Shown here: piece by piece, positions 1 through 9,600 of the stretch | Layout: every line of letters begins with the position of its first letter | How positions within the stretch are numbered: the first letter of the stretch is position 1 | Assembly: GCF_904848675.1 (NCBI RefSeq) | Contig: NZ_LR890047.1 | Location: forward strand, 186,001 to 250,000 | DNA length: 64,000 bases | Direction: 5' to 3' | Source: Profftia tarda | Lineage (GTDB): Bacteria > Pseudomonadota > Gammaproteobacteria > Enterobacterales > Enterobacteriaceae | Notes under the pieces: generated by a model | Told to the model about the DNA's origin: nothing | Databases searched by the model: none | Seen by the model: only the letters and a program-made list of their open reading frames with translations | Translations under genes and position numbers: made by a program

Positions 1-789
1 AAAATATCTTTTTACATTGATAATGTATAATACTAAATATTATAATGTGCATTAATAATTTTTTATTATACTTTTGTACTGTGTATATGTCCTGTTTAGG
101 GTAATAAGATATTATCTTTTATGTTTTTCTAGCATTGAGTTTTTTCGATCTTTCATTCAGAATGACGTACATTTAAAAATATTTTCTTAAAGTTCGTTAT
201 AGCTTAATAAAGATCACCTAGATATATCACCCCCTAGTGGCGCACTGCTTATTTTATGAGAGAGTTAGGAAAAATTTACATATCTTAGATTATTAGCCAA
301 CAAATTTTAATAAATTAAAGTAAACATAATAACATTATATATTATTAATGTAGAGGTGCATAGTATATTAAATGAATTTAATAGATAATTGTGATTCTCT
401 GTTTATATTTAATAAAATTTCTGGAGCTTTTCTGTCGTCATGAAATAACGTACTAATATATTTTAATTGTTAATACCTACTTCCTAAAATAATTCCTTTC
501 TAATACACGTTAGTATGAAAAAGGAATGAAATTATTTTTGCTAATTTATTACATATTATTCTTATTTTATGATATTTATCTATTTAGAGGCCATTTAAAC
601 GCAGTAAGTCTAATAAGATTTAGGCCTGGAAAGTTATATATAATAGATAAACTTAAACTAATCAAGTCCTGTCAGGAAATTTTGCATAAAGTATCTAATA
701 AACAAGCAATAAGCAGTCTTCTATTCTCGGACTCAGTTTACGAGTAAACAATCAGGTTGACCTTTCCTGTAAAATTTATTAAATTTTTA
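1..789. other. gene-free left edge of window
   Basis: I recognise no gene here. An open frame of 73 codons (526-747, + strand) has a hydrophobic start followed by a basic tail, but it has no usable Shine-Dalgarno (AAGGA abuts the ATG) and matches no family I know. An imperfect hairpin lies at about 492-527 (ATTCCTTT pairing with AAAGGAAT). In E. coli birA and coaA lie upstream of these tRNAs; neither can be read here. Confidence 0.5.
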
Positions 790-818
790 TTGCATAGAGC
801 ACATTCACTGATTAAAAT
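790..818 (+). promoter_or_regulatory. predicted sigma70 promoter of the tRNA cluster
   Basis: A -35 like TTGCAT (790-795) and a -10 like TAAAAT (813-818) are separated by exactly 17 bases. Transcription would start near 825, about eight bases before the first tRNA. The spacing and position fit a tRNA operon promoter, but such hexamers are common in A+T-rich DNA and this is a prediction. Confidence 0.55.
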
Positions 819-832
819 AAAAGATACTTGAT

Positions 833-908
<76 letters not shown>

Positions 909-913
909 TCAAG

Positions 914-994
914 GGTGGGGTTCCCGAGCGGTCAAAGGGAGCAGACTGTAAATCTGCCGTTTATACTTCGAAGGTTCGAATCCTTCCCCCACCA
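914..994 (+). tRNA. tyrU: tRNA-Tyr (anticodon GUA), CCA end not encoded
   Basis: A class II tRNA with a long variable arm: acceptor GGTGGGG pairs with CCCCACC, the anticodon is GTA in CTGTAAA, and the T arm is GAAGG-TTCGAAT-CCTTC. It begins five bases after the thrU CCA. The discriminator A (994) is followed by CAA, not CCA, so the mature end would need the CCA-adding enzyme. The other three tRNAs here encode CCA. Confidence 0.95.
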
Positions 995-1106
995 CAATTA
1001 AAACACCTCAGGTCAGGCTATAAGCATAGCCTGATTTCAACATTGCACTATTGCACAATTTTATTAATCGATATAAATGTAAAAATAATAAGACTCTTTA
1101 TACAAT

Positions 1107-1181
<75 letters not shown>

Positions 1182-1188
1182 ATGATGT

Positions 1189-1264
1189 GCTGATATAGCT
1201 CAGTCGGTAGAGCACACCCTTGGTAAGGGTGAGGTCCCCAGTTCAACCCTGGGTATCAGCACCA
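1189..1264 (+). tRNA. thrT: tRNA-Thr (anticodon GGU)
   Basis: A 76-nt cloverleaf with acceptor GCTGATA pairing with TATCAGC, anticodon GGT in TTGGTAA, and encoded ACCA. Only seven bases separate it from glyT. It reads ACC and ACU. In E. coli tufB follows directly; here a 1.5-kb gap follows instead. Confidence 0.95.
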
Positions 1265-1338
1265 TTTTCGATATGTTTTTATCTTATCAAGAATTTCAAA
1301 AAGATACATAGTTACAGCAAGTCCACGAAATAAATCAT

Positions 1339-1370
1339 ACAGTTATTATTATTCTTAGATTTATAACTGT
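1339..1370 (+). terminator. possible terminator of the tRNA operon
   Basis: ACAGTTAT (1339-1346) pairs with ATAACTGT (1363-1370) across a 16-nt loop and is followed by TTTTATAA. The stem is weak and A+T-rich, so this is a modest candidate. It lies 75 bases after thrT, where a terminator would be expected once tufB was lost. Confidence 0.3.
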
Positions 1371-2730
1371 TTTATAACGTTTATTATATAGATAATTATT
1401 TTATTCTAATTTATGTATCAAATTTATACCTGATATGCTATCAACAGAAATACTAATCATTTATGACTGTTTCATGCCCCAGCAAAAACTAAAATAATCA
1501 TTAAGCTAATCCACAATATTCATTACTGATCTTAATCATTTTGGATTTTATTTTGAACAATTATATTTGAAAAAATATAATATGAAAAATATTAATATAT
1601 TTTATTTAAAAATTACCACTAACAGTTTAAAGCTAATAAAATTATTTACTTATTTAATTCTTTCATGCTTTAATTTGCTGTATTTGATCTGTTTTTTATA
1701 ATATTATTCTGTCTCAGATTTTGTAGTAGTAATATAAACTGACTAGCTTTTATAACAGCATACTAGTTTATAGAAAATTATCTTCTAGATAAATGAAATG
1801 CAAATTAAAATACTTATACCTCTGCGATATATCAAGTAAGGATGCTTAATGAGAATCCTACCTGACAAAATTTTGCTAAAAGTAAAATCTATAAAAAGAC
1901 TCTTTATAAATATTTTAGTGATCTAGTGTATTATGATAGTCATTATAATTTTCCTAGTATCATTTTATAATACAATATATTTACTTGGCGGTTATATAGA
2001 TTAATTTATAATCTTTATGCAGAATTAAAAGATTTTTTATTTTAAAAAATAGAGTTCAACGAATGTTTACTTATGTGTCCATGTTTTATAATATTAATGA
2101 TAAGCAAAGTCTATCTAGGTGATAATATCGTGGATATCTCAGCAGTATTCAGCAGAAAAAGATTCAAGATTTCCGGCTCTATTTAATCATATATGTTATT
2201 AAATTACATAATAATTTTGGTCTACAATTATTAAAATTTAAGAAAAACACAAATACAAAGAATAATATGATGAATCTATTTGCTCAAGGTAATAAATACA
2301 TATTTACATCTCATAATAGTATATACTTATTTAGTACTCTTTAATAGTATACTGTGATCGTAAGTTCGAGGAAGCATATTTTGATAAACTGTATCCCTAT
2401 CTACTTTCTTAATCGAAGATTATATTTATTTTAGTATAGATGTAGTTGCAATTATGCTTATCCAAATTGCTATTTTTGATAAATTTGTCAATAATATTTG
2501 ACGTGATAGGCACTAAAAGTGCATTATTTGATTCTCTTATAAACTACCGATACAAGAATTTAGCAAATTCAGTGTTTTAGCATGAATGACATCTGATATT
2601 AGCTGCTGTATATGATTGACAGTCAAATATATTGAATTAGTAATTAGTAAATTACTTAATCAATATATTTATATTGTTCTTTAACTGTGACATTTAACCC
2701 CCGCTAATTGCGTTATTTTCTTGCACGATA
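1371..2730. other. eroded gap at the tufB position
   Basis: E. coli carries tufB (EF-Tu) between thrT and secE. I looked for EF-Tu motifs (GHVDHGKT, NKCD, the DCPGH box) in the + frames and saw none. The stretch is A+T-rich with frequent stops in all frames. tufB looks deleted or eroded past recognition. EF-Tu would then come from another copy outside this window. Confidence 0.6.
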
Positions 2731-2805
2731 ATGACTTCTGTTGATTTTTCCACGCATTGCGGACTTAGTTGTTTCTTACAATCTATTGAAACAGAGGTTT
2801 AGTAT

Positions 2806-3189
2806 ATGAGTAGAAATATAGATGCTAAAAGTAGTCGGTGTGCTTTACAAGCTATTAAATGGCTAGTTGTCATCATGCTTTTGTTTATTGCCATCGTAGG
2901 TAATTTCATTTATCGTGACTTGAGTATCCCACTGCGCGCTATAGCTGTAGTTTTGATTATTGCAATTGCGGGTATAGTAGCATTATTGACTAATCAGGGT
3001 AAAGATGCGATAACATTTGCGAGCGGGGCGCGTACTGAAATGCGCAAAGTCATCTGGCCAACGCTTCAAGAAACGTTTCACACAACATTAATCGTAGCTG
3101 TATTCACCGCTATTATGTCGCTAATTCTGTGGGGTCTGGATGGTATTCTTGTCTATCTAGTTTCGTTTATTACTGACCTAAGGTTTTAA
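2806..3189 (+). CDS. secE: SecE, preprotein translocase subunit
   Basis: SecE is the small essential subunit of the SecYEG channel that clamps SecY in the inner membrane. The protein has 127 residues, the same as E. coli SecE, and aligns along its whole length. Three membrane segments are visible (about residues 18-37, 44-62 and 93-115). The conserved cytoplasmic hinge ARTEMRKVIWPT lies just before the third. AGAGG stands eight bases before the ATG. It is followed by nusG after one base, as in E. coli. The roughly 70 bases upstream (2735-2805) are less A+T-rich than the gap and may hold a kept promoter or leader. Confidence 0.97.
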   Translation: MSRNIDAKSSRCALQAIKWLVVIMLLFIAIVGNFIYRDLSIPLRAIAVVLIIAIAGIVALLTNQGKDAITFASGARTEMRKVIWPTLQETFHTTLIVAVFTAIMSLILWGLDGILVYLVSFITDLRF

Positions 3190-3190
3190 A

Positions 3191-3739
3191 ATGTCTGAAG
3201 TTCCTAAAAAACGTTGGTACGTTATTCAGGTCTTTTCTGGTTTTGAAAGCCGTGTAGTGCAATCTCTGTCTGAACACATTAAATTACATAGAATGGAAGA
3301 GTTATTCGGTAAAATTATGGTGCCAACCGAAGAAGTAGTTGAAATGCGTGGTGGTCAACGCCGAAAAAGTGAGCGCAAATTTTTTCCTAGTTATGTCTTA
3401 ATTCAGATGGTTATGGAAGATATTAGTTGGCACTTAGTGCGTAGTGTACCACGCGTGATGGGTTTTATTGGTGGCACTTCTGACCGACCAGCTCCAATAA
3501 GTGATAAAGAGGTTAATGCAATCACCAACCGTCTTCAACAAGCCGGAGACAAGCCTCGCCCAAAAACTATGTTTGAACCAGGAGAAATGGTGCGTGTTAG
3601 TGATGGTCCATTTGCAGACTTCAATGGGGTAGTTGAGGAAGCTGATTATGAAAAAAGCCGCCTAAAGGTTTCTGTGTCTATTTTTGGTCGTGGCACTCCA
3701 TTAGAACTGGACTTTAGCCAAGTAGAAAAAGTTAATTAA
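3191..3739 (+). CDS. nusG: NusG, transcription elongation and termination factor
   Basis: NusG binds RNA polymerase, suppresses pausing, and links it to Rho or to ribosomal protein S10. It has 182 residues against 181 in E. coli. The N-terminal NGN domain covers about residues 1-120 (KKRWYVIQVFSGFE at the start). The C-terminal KOW domain covers about 128-182 (GEMVRVSDGPFADFNGVVEE). Its start lies one base after the secE stop, so the two are co-transcribed and probably translationally coupled. Confidence 0.98.
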   Translation: MSEVPKKRWYVIQVFSGFESRVVQSLSEHIKLHRMEELFGKIMVPTEEVVEMRGGQRRKSERKFFPSYVLIQMVMEDISWHLVRSVPRVMGFIGGTSDRPAPISDKEVNAITNRLQQAGDKPRPKTMFEPGEMVRVSDGPFADFNGVVEEADYEKSRLKVSVSIFGRGTPLELDFSQVEKVN

Positions 3740-3862
3740 AAAATTAGAAAACTCGATGATCTATTATTGCCGAATAGGAGAAAGTAAAATATAATTACTA
3801 GCATTTTGTTTTTATGGATTCTAGATTTGCATTTAATAGATTTCATATGATTACAAATAACT

Positions 3863-3891
3863 GGGGAGCCTATTAACAGGCGATATTACCC
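3863..3891 (+). promoter_or_regulatory. ribosomal protein L1 operator in the rplK leader
   Basis: The rplKA leader contains GGGG, then GCCT (3868-3871), a six-base loop, AGGC (3878-3881), then GATATTA and CCC. This forms a helix interrupted by an asymmetric GA / GATATTA internal loop, the known L1-binding fold that mimics its 23S rRNA site. Excess L1 would block translation of L11 and L1. It lies just before the GAGGA Shine-Dalgarno (3896-3900). I recognise it by similarity to the E. coli L11 leader. Confidence 0.8.
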
Positions 3892-3908
3892 GATCGAGGA
3901 TATTTAGA

Positions 3909-4337
3909 ATGGCGAAAAAAATACAAGCTTACGTTAAGCTTCAAGTTGCAGCCGGCATGGCTAATCCAAGCCCACCAGTTGGTCCTGCGTTAGGTCAGAA
4001 AGGTGTGAATATCATGGAATTCTGTAAGGCTTTTAATGCTAAGACTGATACCCTGGAAAAGGGTATACCAATTCCTGTTATTATTACTGTTTATTCAGAT
4101 CGTTCTTTCACATTTATAACTAAAAGTCCTCCAGCAGCAGTATTATTGAAGAAAGCTGCTGGTATTAAGTCCGGTTCTAGCAATGCGAATAAAAATAAAG
4201 TAGGCCAAGTTACTGGTTCTCAAGTTCGTGAAATAGCAGAAACTAAAGCTATGGATATGACTGGTTCTGATATAGAAGCCATGATGCGTTCTATAGAAGG
4301 TACTGCTCGTTCCATTGGACTAGTGTTGGAGAACTAA
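3909..4337 (+). CDS. rplK: 50S ribosomal protein L11
   Basis: L11 binds the GTPase-associated region of 23S rRNA and takes part in factor binding and the stringent response. It has 142 residues, the same as E. coli. The proline-rich N-terminal domain (ANPSPPVGPALGQKGVNIME) and the C-terminal rRNA-binding domain (NKVGQVTGSQVREIAE) are intact. GAGGA lies eight bases before the ATG. It is the first gene of the L11 operon, with the L1 operator in its leader, and three bases separate it from rplA. Confidence 0.98.
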   Translation: MAKKIQAYVKLQVAAGMANPSPPVGPALGQKGVNIMEFCKAFNAKTDTLEKGIPIPVIITVYSDRSFTFITKSPPAAVLLKKAAGIKSGSSNANKNKVGQVTGSQVREIAETKAMDMTGSDIEAMMRSIEGTARSIGLVLEN

Positions 4338-4340
4338 TCA

Positions 4341-5033
4341 ATGCCTAAACTGACTAAGCGCATGCGTATAATTAGAGAAAAAATTAATGTTACCAAACAA
4401 TATGACATCATAGAAGCCATCAATTTGTTAAAATATTTGGCCAATGTTAAATTTATTGAAAGCTTTGATGTTGCTATAAATCTTGGAATAGATGCGCGTA
4501 AATCTGATCAAAATATACGCGGAGCAATAGTATTACCAAACGGCACTGGTAGGTCAGTACGAATTGCTGTATTCGCGCAAGGCTCTAACGCTGAAGCCGC
4601 TAAGTCTGCTGGCGCGGAGTTAGTAGGAATGGAAGATCTAGCAGAGCACATTAGAAAAGGTCCAATTAATTTCGATGTAGTTATAGCATCTCCTGATGCG
4701 ATGCGTGTAGTTGGTCAGTTAGGTCAGGTGCTTGGTCCTCGTGGTTTAATGCCTAATCCTAAAGTTGGTACAGTAACTTATAATATTACTGAAGCTATTC
4801 AAAATATTAAGTCTGGTCAAGTTTGTTATCGCAATGATAAAAATGGCATCATTCATAGCACTATCGGTAAAGTTAACTTTGATGCTAACAAGTTAAAAGA
4901 AAATTTAGAAGCTCTGCTAACTGCTCTAAAAAAGGCTAAACCAACTAATGCCAAAGGTATTTTTATTCAGAAAATTAGTCTATCTACTACCATGGGTGCC
5001 GGATTATCAATTGAACAGAATAGCCTACTCTAG
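4341..5033 (+). CDS. rplA: 50S ribosomal protein L1
   Basis: L1 forms the mobile stalk near the ribosomal E site and represses its own operon. It has 230 residues (E. coli 234). The conserved GPRGLMPNPKVGTVT stretch is present at about residue 132, and STTMGAGLSIEQ lies near the end. The last few residues of the E. coli protein are missing, a small C-terminal trim. It starts three bases after the rplK stop, so it is almost certainly translationally coupled to it. Confidence 0.97.
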   Translation: MPKLTKRMRIIREKINVTKQYDIIEAINLLKYLANVKFIESFDVAINLGIDARKSDQNIRGAIVLPNGTGRSVRIAVFAQGSNAEAAKSAGAELVGMEDLAEHIRKGPINFDVVIASPDAMRVVGQLGQVLGPRGLMPNPKVGTVTYNITEAIQNIKSGQVCYRNDKNGIIHSTIGKVNFDANKLKENLEALLTALKKAKPTNAKGIFIQKISLSTTMGAGLSIEQNSLL

Positions 5034-5344
5034 TGGCTCACTAGTTTGATTAGAGAATCATAGCTTATTACGTTTTGACCATAAGCAGGATTATATTTCT
5101 ATAAAATAAAAATTGAGCACATAGATAACATATTATAGTTTAGACTATAACTTAATTTAGGAACCTGTCCAGACCCTAATTTGATAACATGAAATATGCT
5201 CTCTTATGTCTTAATAGATTAATAAAACTTAAAAATATTTTATAACGTATATTCATCACTTTATTTAACATTTATAAATATTGTTGTTAGTCAATTTTAG
5301 TTTCGGTAAATTATAAACAGCTTACAATCCAGGAGCTAAAGCTA
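5034..5344 (+). other. rplA-rplJ spacer, expected site of the L10 leader
   Basis: In E. coli this spacer carries the rplJ promoter and the mRNA site bound by the L10-L7/L12 complex. Here it is 311 bases of A+T-rich DNA. The end matches the E. coli rplJ ribosome-binding region (CCAGGAGCTAAAGCTA before the ATG). A small hairpin (TTATAGT with ACTATAA, 5133-5150) and a less A+T-rich patch around 5160-5180 are visible. I could not identify the L10 kink-turn with confidence. Confidence 0.4.
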
Positions 5345-5842
5345 ATGGCATTAAATATTCAGGACAAAAAGGCAATTATTTCTGACGTCATAGCATTAAC
5401 CAAAAGATCTTGCTCTATTGTTATTGCTGACTATCGTGGTATTACTGTAGATAAAATGACTCACTTGCGTAAAGCAGGACGTGAATCTGGTGTGTATATG
5501 CGTATCGTTCGCAATACTTTAATGCGTCGTATCGTGGAAGGCACTTCTTTTGAATGTCTAAAAGATAGCTTCATCGGTCCAACTCTGGTTGCATTTTCTG
5601 TGGAGCATCCGGGATCTGCGGCTCGTCTGTTCAAAAATTTTATGAAAGTCAATGCAAAATTTCAGGTTAAAGCTGCAGTCTTTGAAGACGAGTTTATTCC
5701 AGGGGAGCATATCGATAGATTAGCAACTTTGCCAACTCACAAAGAAGCAATTGCACACCTGATTGCAGTAATACAGGAAGCTTCTGCAGGGAAATTAGTT
5801 CGCACTATCGCTGCTCTGCGCGATGAGAAAAAAGCTGCTTAA
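5345..5842 (+). CDS. rplJ: 50S ribosomal protein L10
   Basis: L10 is the base of the ribosomal stalk and holds the L7/L12 dimers. It has 165 residues, the same as E. coli. The N-terminal rRNA-binding part (IADYRGITVDKMTHLRKAGR) and the C-terminal helix that binds L7/L12 are both present. AGGAG stands nine bases before the ATG. rplL follows after 66 bases, as expected for this pair. Confidence 0.98.
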   Translation: MALNIQDKKAIISDVIALTKRSCSIVIADYRGITVDKMTHLRKAGRESGVYMRIVRNTLMRRIVEGTSFECLKDSFIGPTLVAFSVEHPGSAARLFKNFMKVNAKFQVKAAVFEDEFIPGEHIDRLATLPTHKEAIAHLIAVIQEASAGKLVRTIAALRDEKKAA

Positions 5843-5908
5843 TCAGCTCTTCTTTTCTAACGCATTTGCTTATTTATAATATATTTCTGAATTTTAGGAA
5901 CAATTATT

Positions 5909-6274
5909 ATGTCTATCTCGAAAGAGGATATCTTGAATGCGGTTTCCGAAATGTCTGTAATAGACGTTGTTGAATTGGTAGCCATGATGGAAAAAAAATT
6001 TGGTGTTGTTGCTGCTGTTTCTGCTGTTGCTGCTGTAACTACACCTGAAGATGTTGAGGAAAAAACTGAGTTTGATGTTCTTTTGAAGTCTATTGGAGCA
6101 AATAAAATTTCTGTAATTAAAGCAGTGCGTAGTGCAACTGGTTTGGGTTTAAAAGAAGCAAAAGATTTAGTTGAATCTGCCCCGGCTTCTGTAAAAGAAG
6201 GTATTAGTAAAGAAGATGCTGAAAATATGAAAAAATCTCTAGAAGAAGCGGGGGCTGAAGTTGAAATTAAATAA
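5909..6274 (+). CDS. rplL: 50S ribosomal protein L7/L12
   Basis: L7/L12 is the multicopy stalk protein that recruits translation GTPases. It has 121 residues. The N-terminal dimerisation helices, an alanine- and valine-rich hinge (VAAVSAVAAVTT, about residues 33-46), and the C-terminal factor-binding domain (KISVIKAVRSATGLGLKEAK) are all visible. AGGAA lies seven bases before the ATG. A transcription attenuator follows 36 bases after the stop. Confidence 0.98.
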   Translation: MSISKEDILNAVSEMSVIDVVELVAMMEKKFGVVAAVSAVAAVTTPEDVEEKTEFDVLLKSIGANKISVIKAVRSATGLGLKEAKDLVESAPASVKEGISKEDAENMKKSLEEAGAEVEIK

Positions 6275-6310
6275 TATAGCTATTCTAGCTGCATCTTAAA
6301 CAACTAACTG

Positions 6311-6339
6311 ATGGCTGGTGATTAAAAGTCACCAGCCAT
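6311..6339 (+). terminator. rplL-rpoB transcription attenuator hairpin
   Basis: ATGGCTGGTGA (6311-6321) pairs perfectly with TCACCAGCCAT (6329-6339) across a 7-nt loop. The same stem sits here in E. coli, as I remember it, where it terminates most but not all transcripts so that rpoBC is expressed below the ribosomal proteins. The tail TTATG is a weak U tract, which suits partial read-through. Confidence 0.85.
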
Positions 6340-6363
6340 TTATGCTGTACAGAATACCCATGT

Positions 6364-6434
6364 AATTTCACACTGTGTCGCCACTGGTATTGTCCCTCAA
6401 TGCTTCTTTCTATTTTCGACTTAATATATTAGCC
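6364..6434 (+). promoter_or_regulatory. probable RNase III processing region between rplL and rpoB
   Basis: This segment is close to the E. coli sequence at the same place (TTTCACACTG, then CAATGCTT, then CGACTTAATATA), as I recall it. In E. coli the RNA folds and is cut by RNase III, separating ribosomal-protein and polymerase messages. Keeping non-coding sequence in a drifting A+T-rich genome implies selection. The assignment rests on memory of the E. coli sequence. Confidence 0.6.
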
Positions 6435-6607
6435 TATTTTGCTTTAAAGGATTCAAACCAAAAGAGCGAAGAAATGTTTTAACAGTAAGATAGACAAATA
6501 TTGCTAAAAAAATTATTTCTACCTTTCGGTCATATAATAGTGTTGTATGATATGAACTACCCTTACTAAGACAGAGCGGATCACTGATCAGCGAGCTGAG
6601 GAAACTT

Positions 6608-9600
6608 ATGGTTGTTTACTCCTATACTGAAAAAAAACGTATTCGTAAGGATTTCGGTAAGCGTCCACAAGTACTGGACATACCTTATTTACTTTCTATC
6701 CAACTTGACTCATTCCGAAAATTTATTAAGCAAGACCCAGATGGTCAACATGGATTAGAGGCAGCATTTCGCTCTGTATTCCCGATTCAGAGTTACAGTG
6801 GTAATGCAGAATTGCAGTATGTTAGTTACCGTATTGGTGATCCTGGATTTGATGTTAAAGAATGCCAGATCCGAGGAATCACTTACTCTGCTGCTCTTCG
6901 TGTTAAATTACGCATGGTGATTTATGAGCGTGATACCCTGGATGGAACTATTAAAGATATTAAGGAACAAGAAGTATACATGGGTGAAATTCCACTGATG
7001 ACTAGCAATGGTACTTTTATTATTAATGGTACTGAGCGAGTCATAGTGTCTCAATTACATCGTAGCCCAGGAGTATTTTTTGATAGTGATAAAGGAAAAA
7101 CGCATTCATCGGGTAAAGTATTATATAACGCACGCATTATACCTTACCGTGGTTCATGGTTAGACTTTGAATTCGATCCTAAAGATCATCTGTTTGTGCG
7201 TATTGATCGTCGTCGTAAATTACCAGCAACTATTATTCTCCGAGCATTAAATTTTACTACTGAACAAATACTTGATTTGTTCTTCGATAAAGTTACATGT
7301 GATATGCAGGATAATAATAAAGTGCAGATAGATCTTGTTCCAGAACGTCTGCGCGGAGAAACTACTTCTTTTGATATAGTGGTTAATGGAAAAATATATG
7401 TCGAAAAAGGACGTCGTATCACAGCACGCCATATTCGTCAATTAGAAAAAGACTGTATTACCTCGATAAAAGTTCCAGTAGAGCATCTTTCTGGTAAAAT
7501 AGTTGCTAAAGACTATATCGACAAAAAGACAGGTGATTTAATTTGTAGCGCAAACACGGAGCTGTCAATAGATTTAATCTCTAAACTTATCCAAGTGGGG
7601 CATAATCGTATCCAGATACTCTTTACGAACGATCTGGACCATGGTTCTTATATCTCTGAGACACTTAGGATTGATCCAACTAGTGATCGCTTGAGCGCGT
7701 TAGTTGAAATTTATCGCATGATGCGTCCCGGAGAGCCACCAACACGTGAAGCAGCTGAACATTTATTCGGAAATCTTATGTTCTCCGAAGATCGGTACGA
7801 TCTTTCAGCAGTAGGTCGCATGAAGTTTAATCGTTCACTGCTTCGCAAAGATATTGAGGGATCCGGTATCCTTAGCAAAGAAGATATCATTGATGTTATG
7901 CGTAAATTAATTGATATTCGTAACGGTAGAGGAGAAGTAGACGATATTGACCATTTAGGTAACCGCCGCATTCGTTCTGTGGGGGAAATGGCTGAAAACC
8001 AGTTTCGTGTAGGGTTGGTACGTGTAGAACGTGCAGTAAAAGAGCGTCTCTCCCTAGGTGATTTAGATATGCTGATGCCTCAAGATATGATTAATGCCAA
8101 ACCAATTTCAGCAGCAGTTAAAGAGTTCTTTGGCTCTAGTCAGCTATCTCAATTTATGGATCAGAACAATCCACTTTCAGAAATTACACATAAGCGCCGC
8201 ATCTCTGCTTTAGGTCCGGGTGGTTTAACTCGTGAGCGCGCAGGATTCGAAGTGCGAGATGTTCACCCCACTCACTACGGTCGTGTATGTCCAATAGAAA
8301 CTCCCGAAGGACCAAATATAGGTCTGATTAACTCCCTTTCTGTCTATGCACAGACTAACGAATATGGTTTTTTAGAAACTCCGTACCGTCAAGTGCGTGA
8401 TGGAATTGTAACTGATAAAATTCATTACCTATCCGCCATTGAAGAGGGTAACTACGTCATCGCTCAGGCGAACTCCAATTTGAACGATAAAGGCAGATTC
8501 ATTGAAGATCTGGTAACCTGCCGTAACAAAGGAGAATCAAGCTTGTTCCATAGCTATCAGGTTGACTACATGGATGTTTCTACCCAACAGATAGTTTCTG
8601 TCGGAGCTTCTCTCATTCCATTTCTGGAACATGATGACGCTAACCGTGCATTAATGGGTGCTAATATGCAACGTCAGGCTGTTCCAACTTTGCGCGCTGA
8701 TAAGCCTCTAGTTGGTACTGGCATGGAAGGTGCGGTAGCTGTTGATTCCGGAGTTACTGTTGTTGCTAAACGTGGTGGTGTCATACAGTACGTTGATGCT
8801 TCTAGAATTGTCATTAAAGTTAACGAAGATGAAATGTATTCTGGCGAAGCAGGAATTGATATTTACAACTTAACTAAATATACAAGATCTAACCAGAACA
8901 CCTGTATTACCCAGACACCATGTGTCAATCTAGGTGAACTTATCAAGAGTGGCGATGTTCTTGCTGATGGTCCATCCACCGATCTAGGTGAATTGGCTTT
9001 AGGTCAAAATATGCGCGTTGCATTTATGCCATGGAACGGTTACAACTTTGAAGATTCTATATTAGTATCTGAGCGTGTAGTCCATGAAGATCGTTTTACT
9101 TCTATACACATTCAGGAGCTAGCTTGCATATCTCGTGATACTAAATTAGGCCCTGAGGAGATCACGGCTGATATTCCTAACGTGGGTGAAGCTGCTCTAT
9201 CTAAATTAGATCAATCTGGTATTGCTTATATTGGGGCTGAAGTAAAAGGAGGTGATATTCTAGTCGGTAAGGTTACACCAAAGGGTGAAACCCAGCTGAC
9301 TCCAGAGGAGAAATTGTTGCGTGCTATCTTCGGTGAGAAAGCATCAGATGTTAAAGATTCTTCTCTACGCGTACCAAATAGTGTTTCTGGCACCGTCATC
9401 GATGTACAGGTCTTTACTCGTGATGGCTTAGAAAAAGATAAGCGTGCACTTGAAATAGAGGAAATGCAACTCAAACAGGCCAAAAAAGACTTAACTGAAG
9501 AATTGCAAATCTTGGAATCAGGTTTATTTGCTCGTATCTATGATGTACTGCTATCTGCTGGTATTGAAACTAATAAGATTAGTCAGATGCCAAGACATCG

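Noticed and set aside
356..375. Second dif-like start (GGTGCATAGTA)
   Set aside because: It is eight bases too short and lacks the XerD half-site.
526..747. 73-codon frame upstream of the tRNAs
   Set aside because: AAGGA abuts the ATG with no spacer, the product matches nothing I know, and such frames are expected in A+T-rich DNA.
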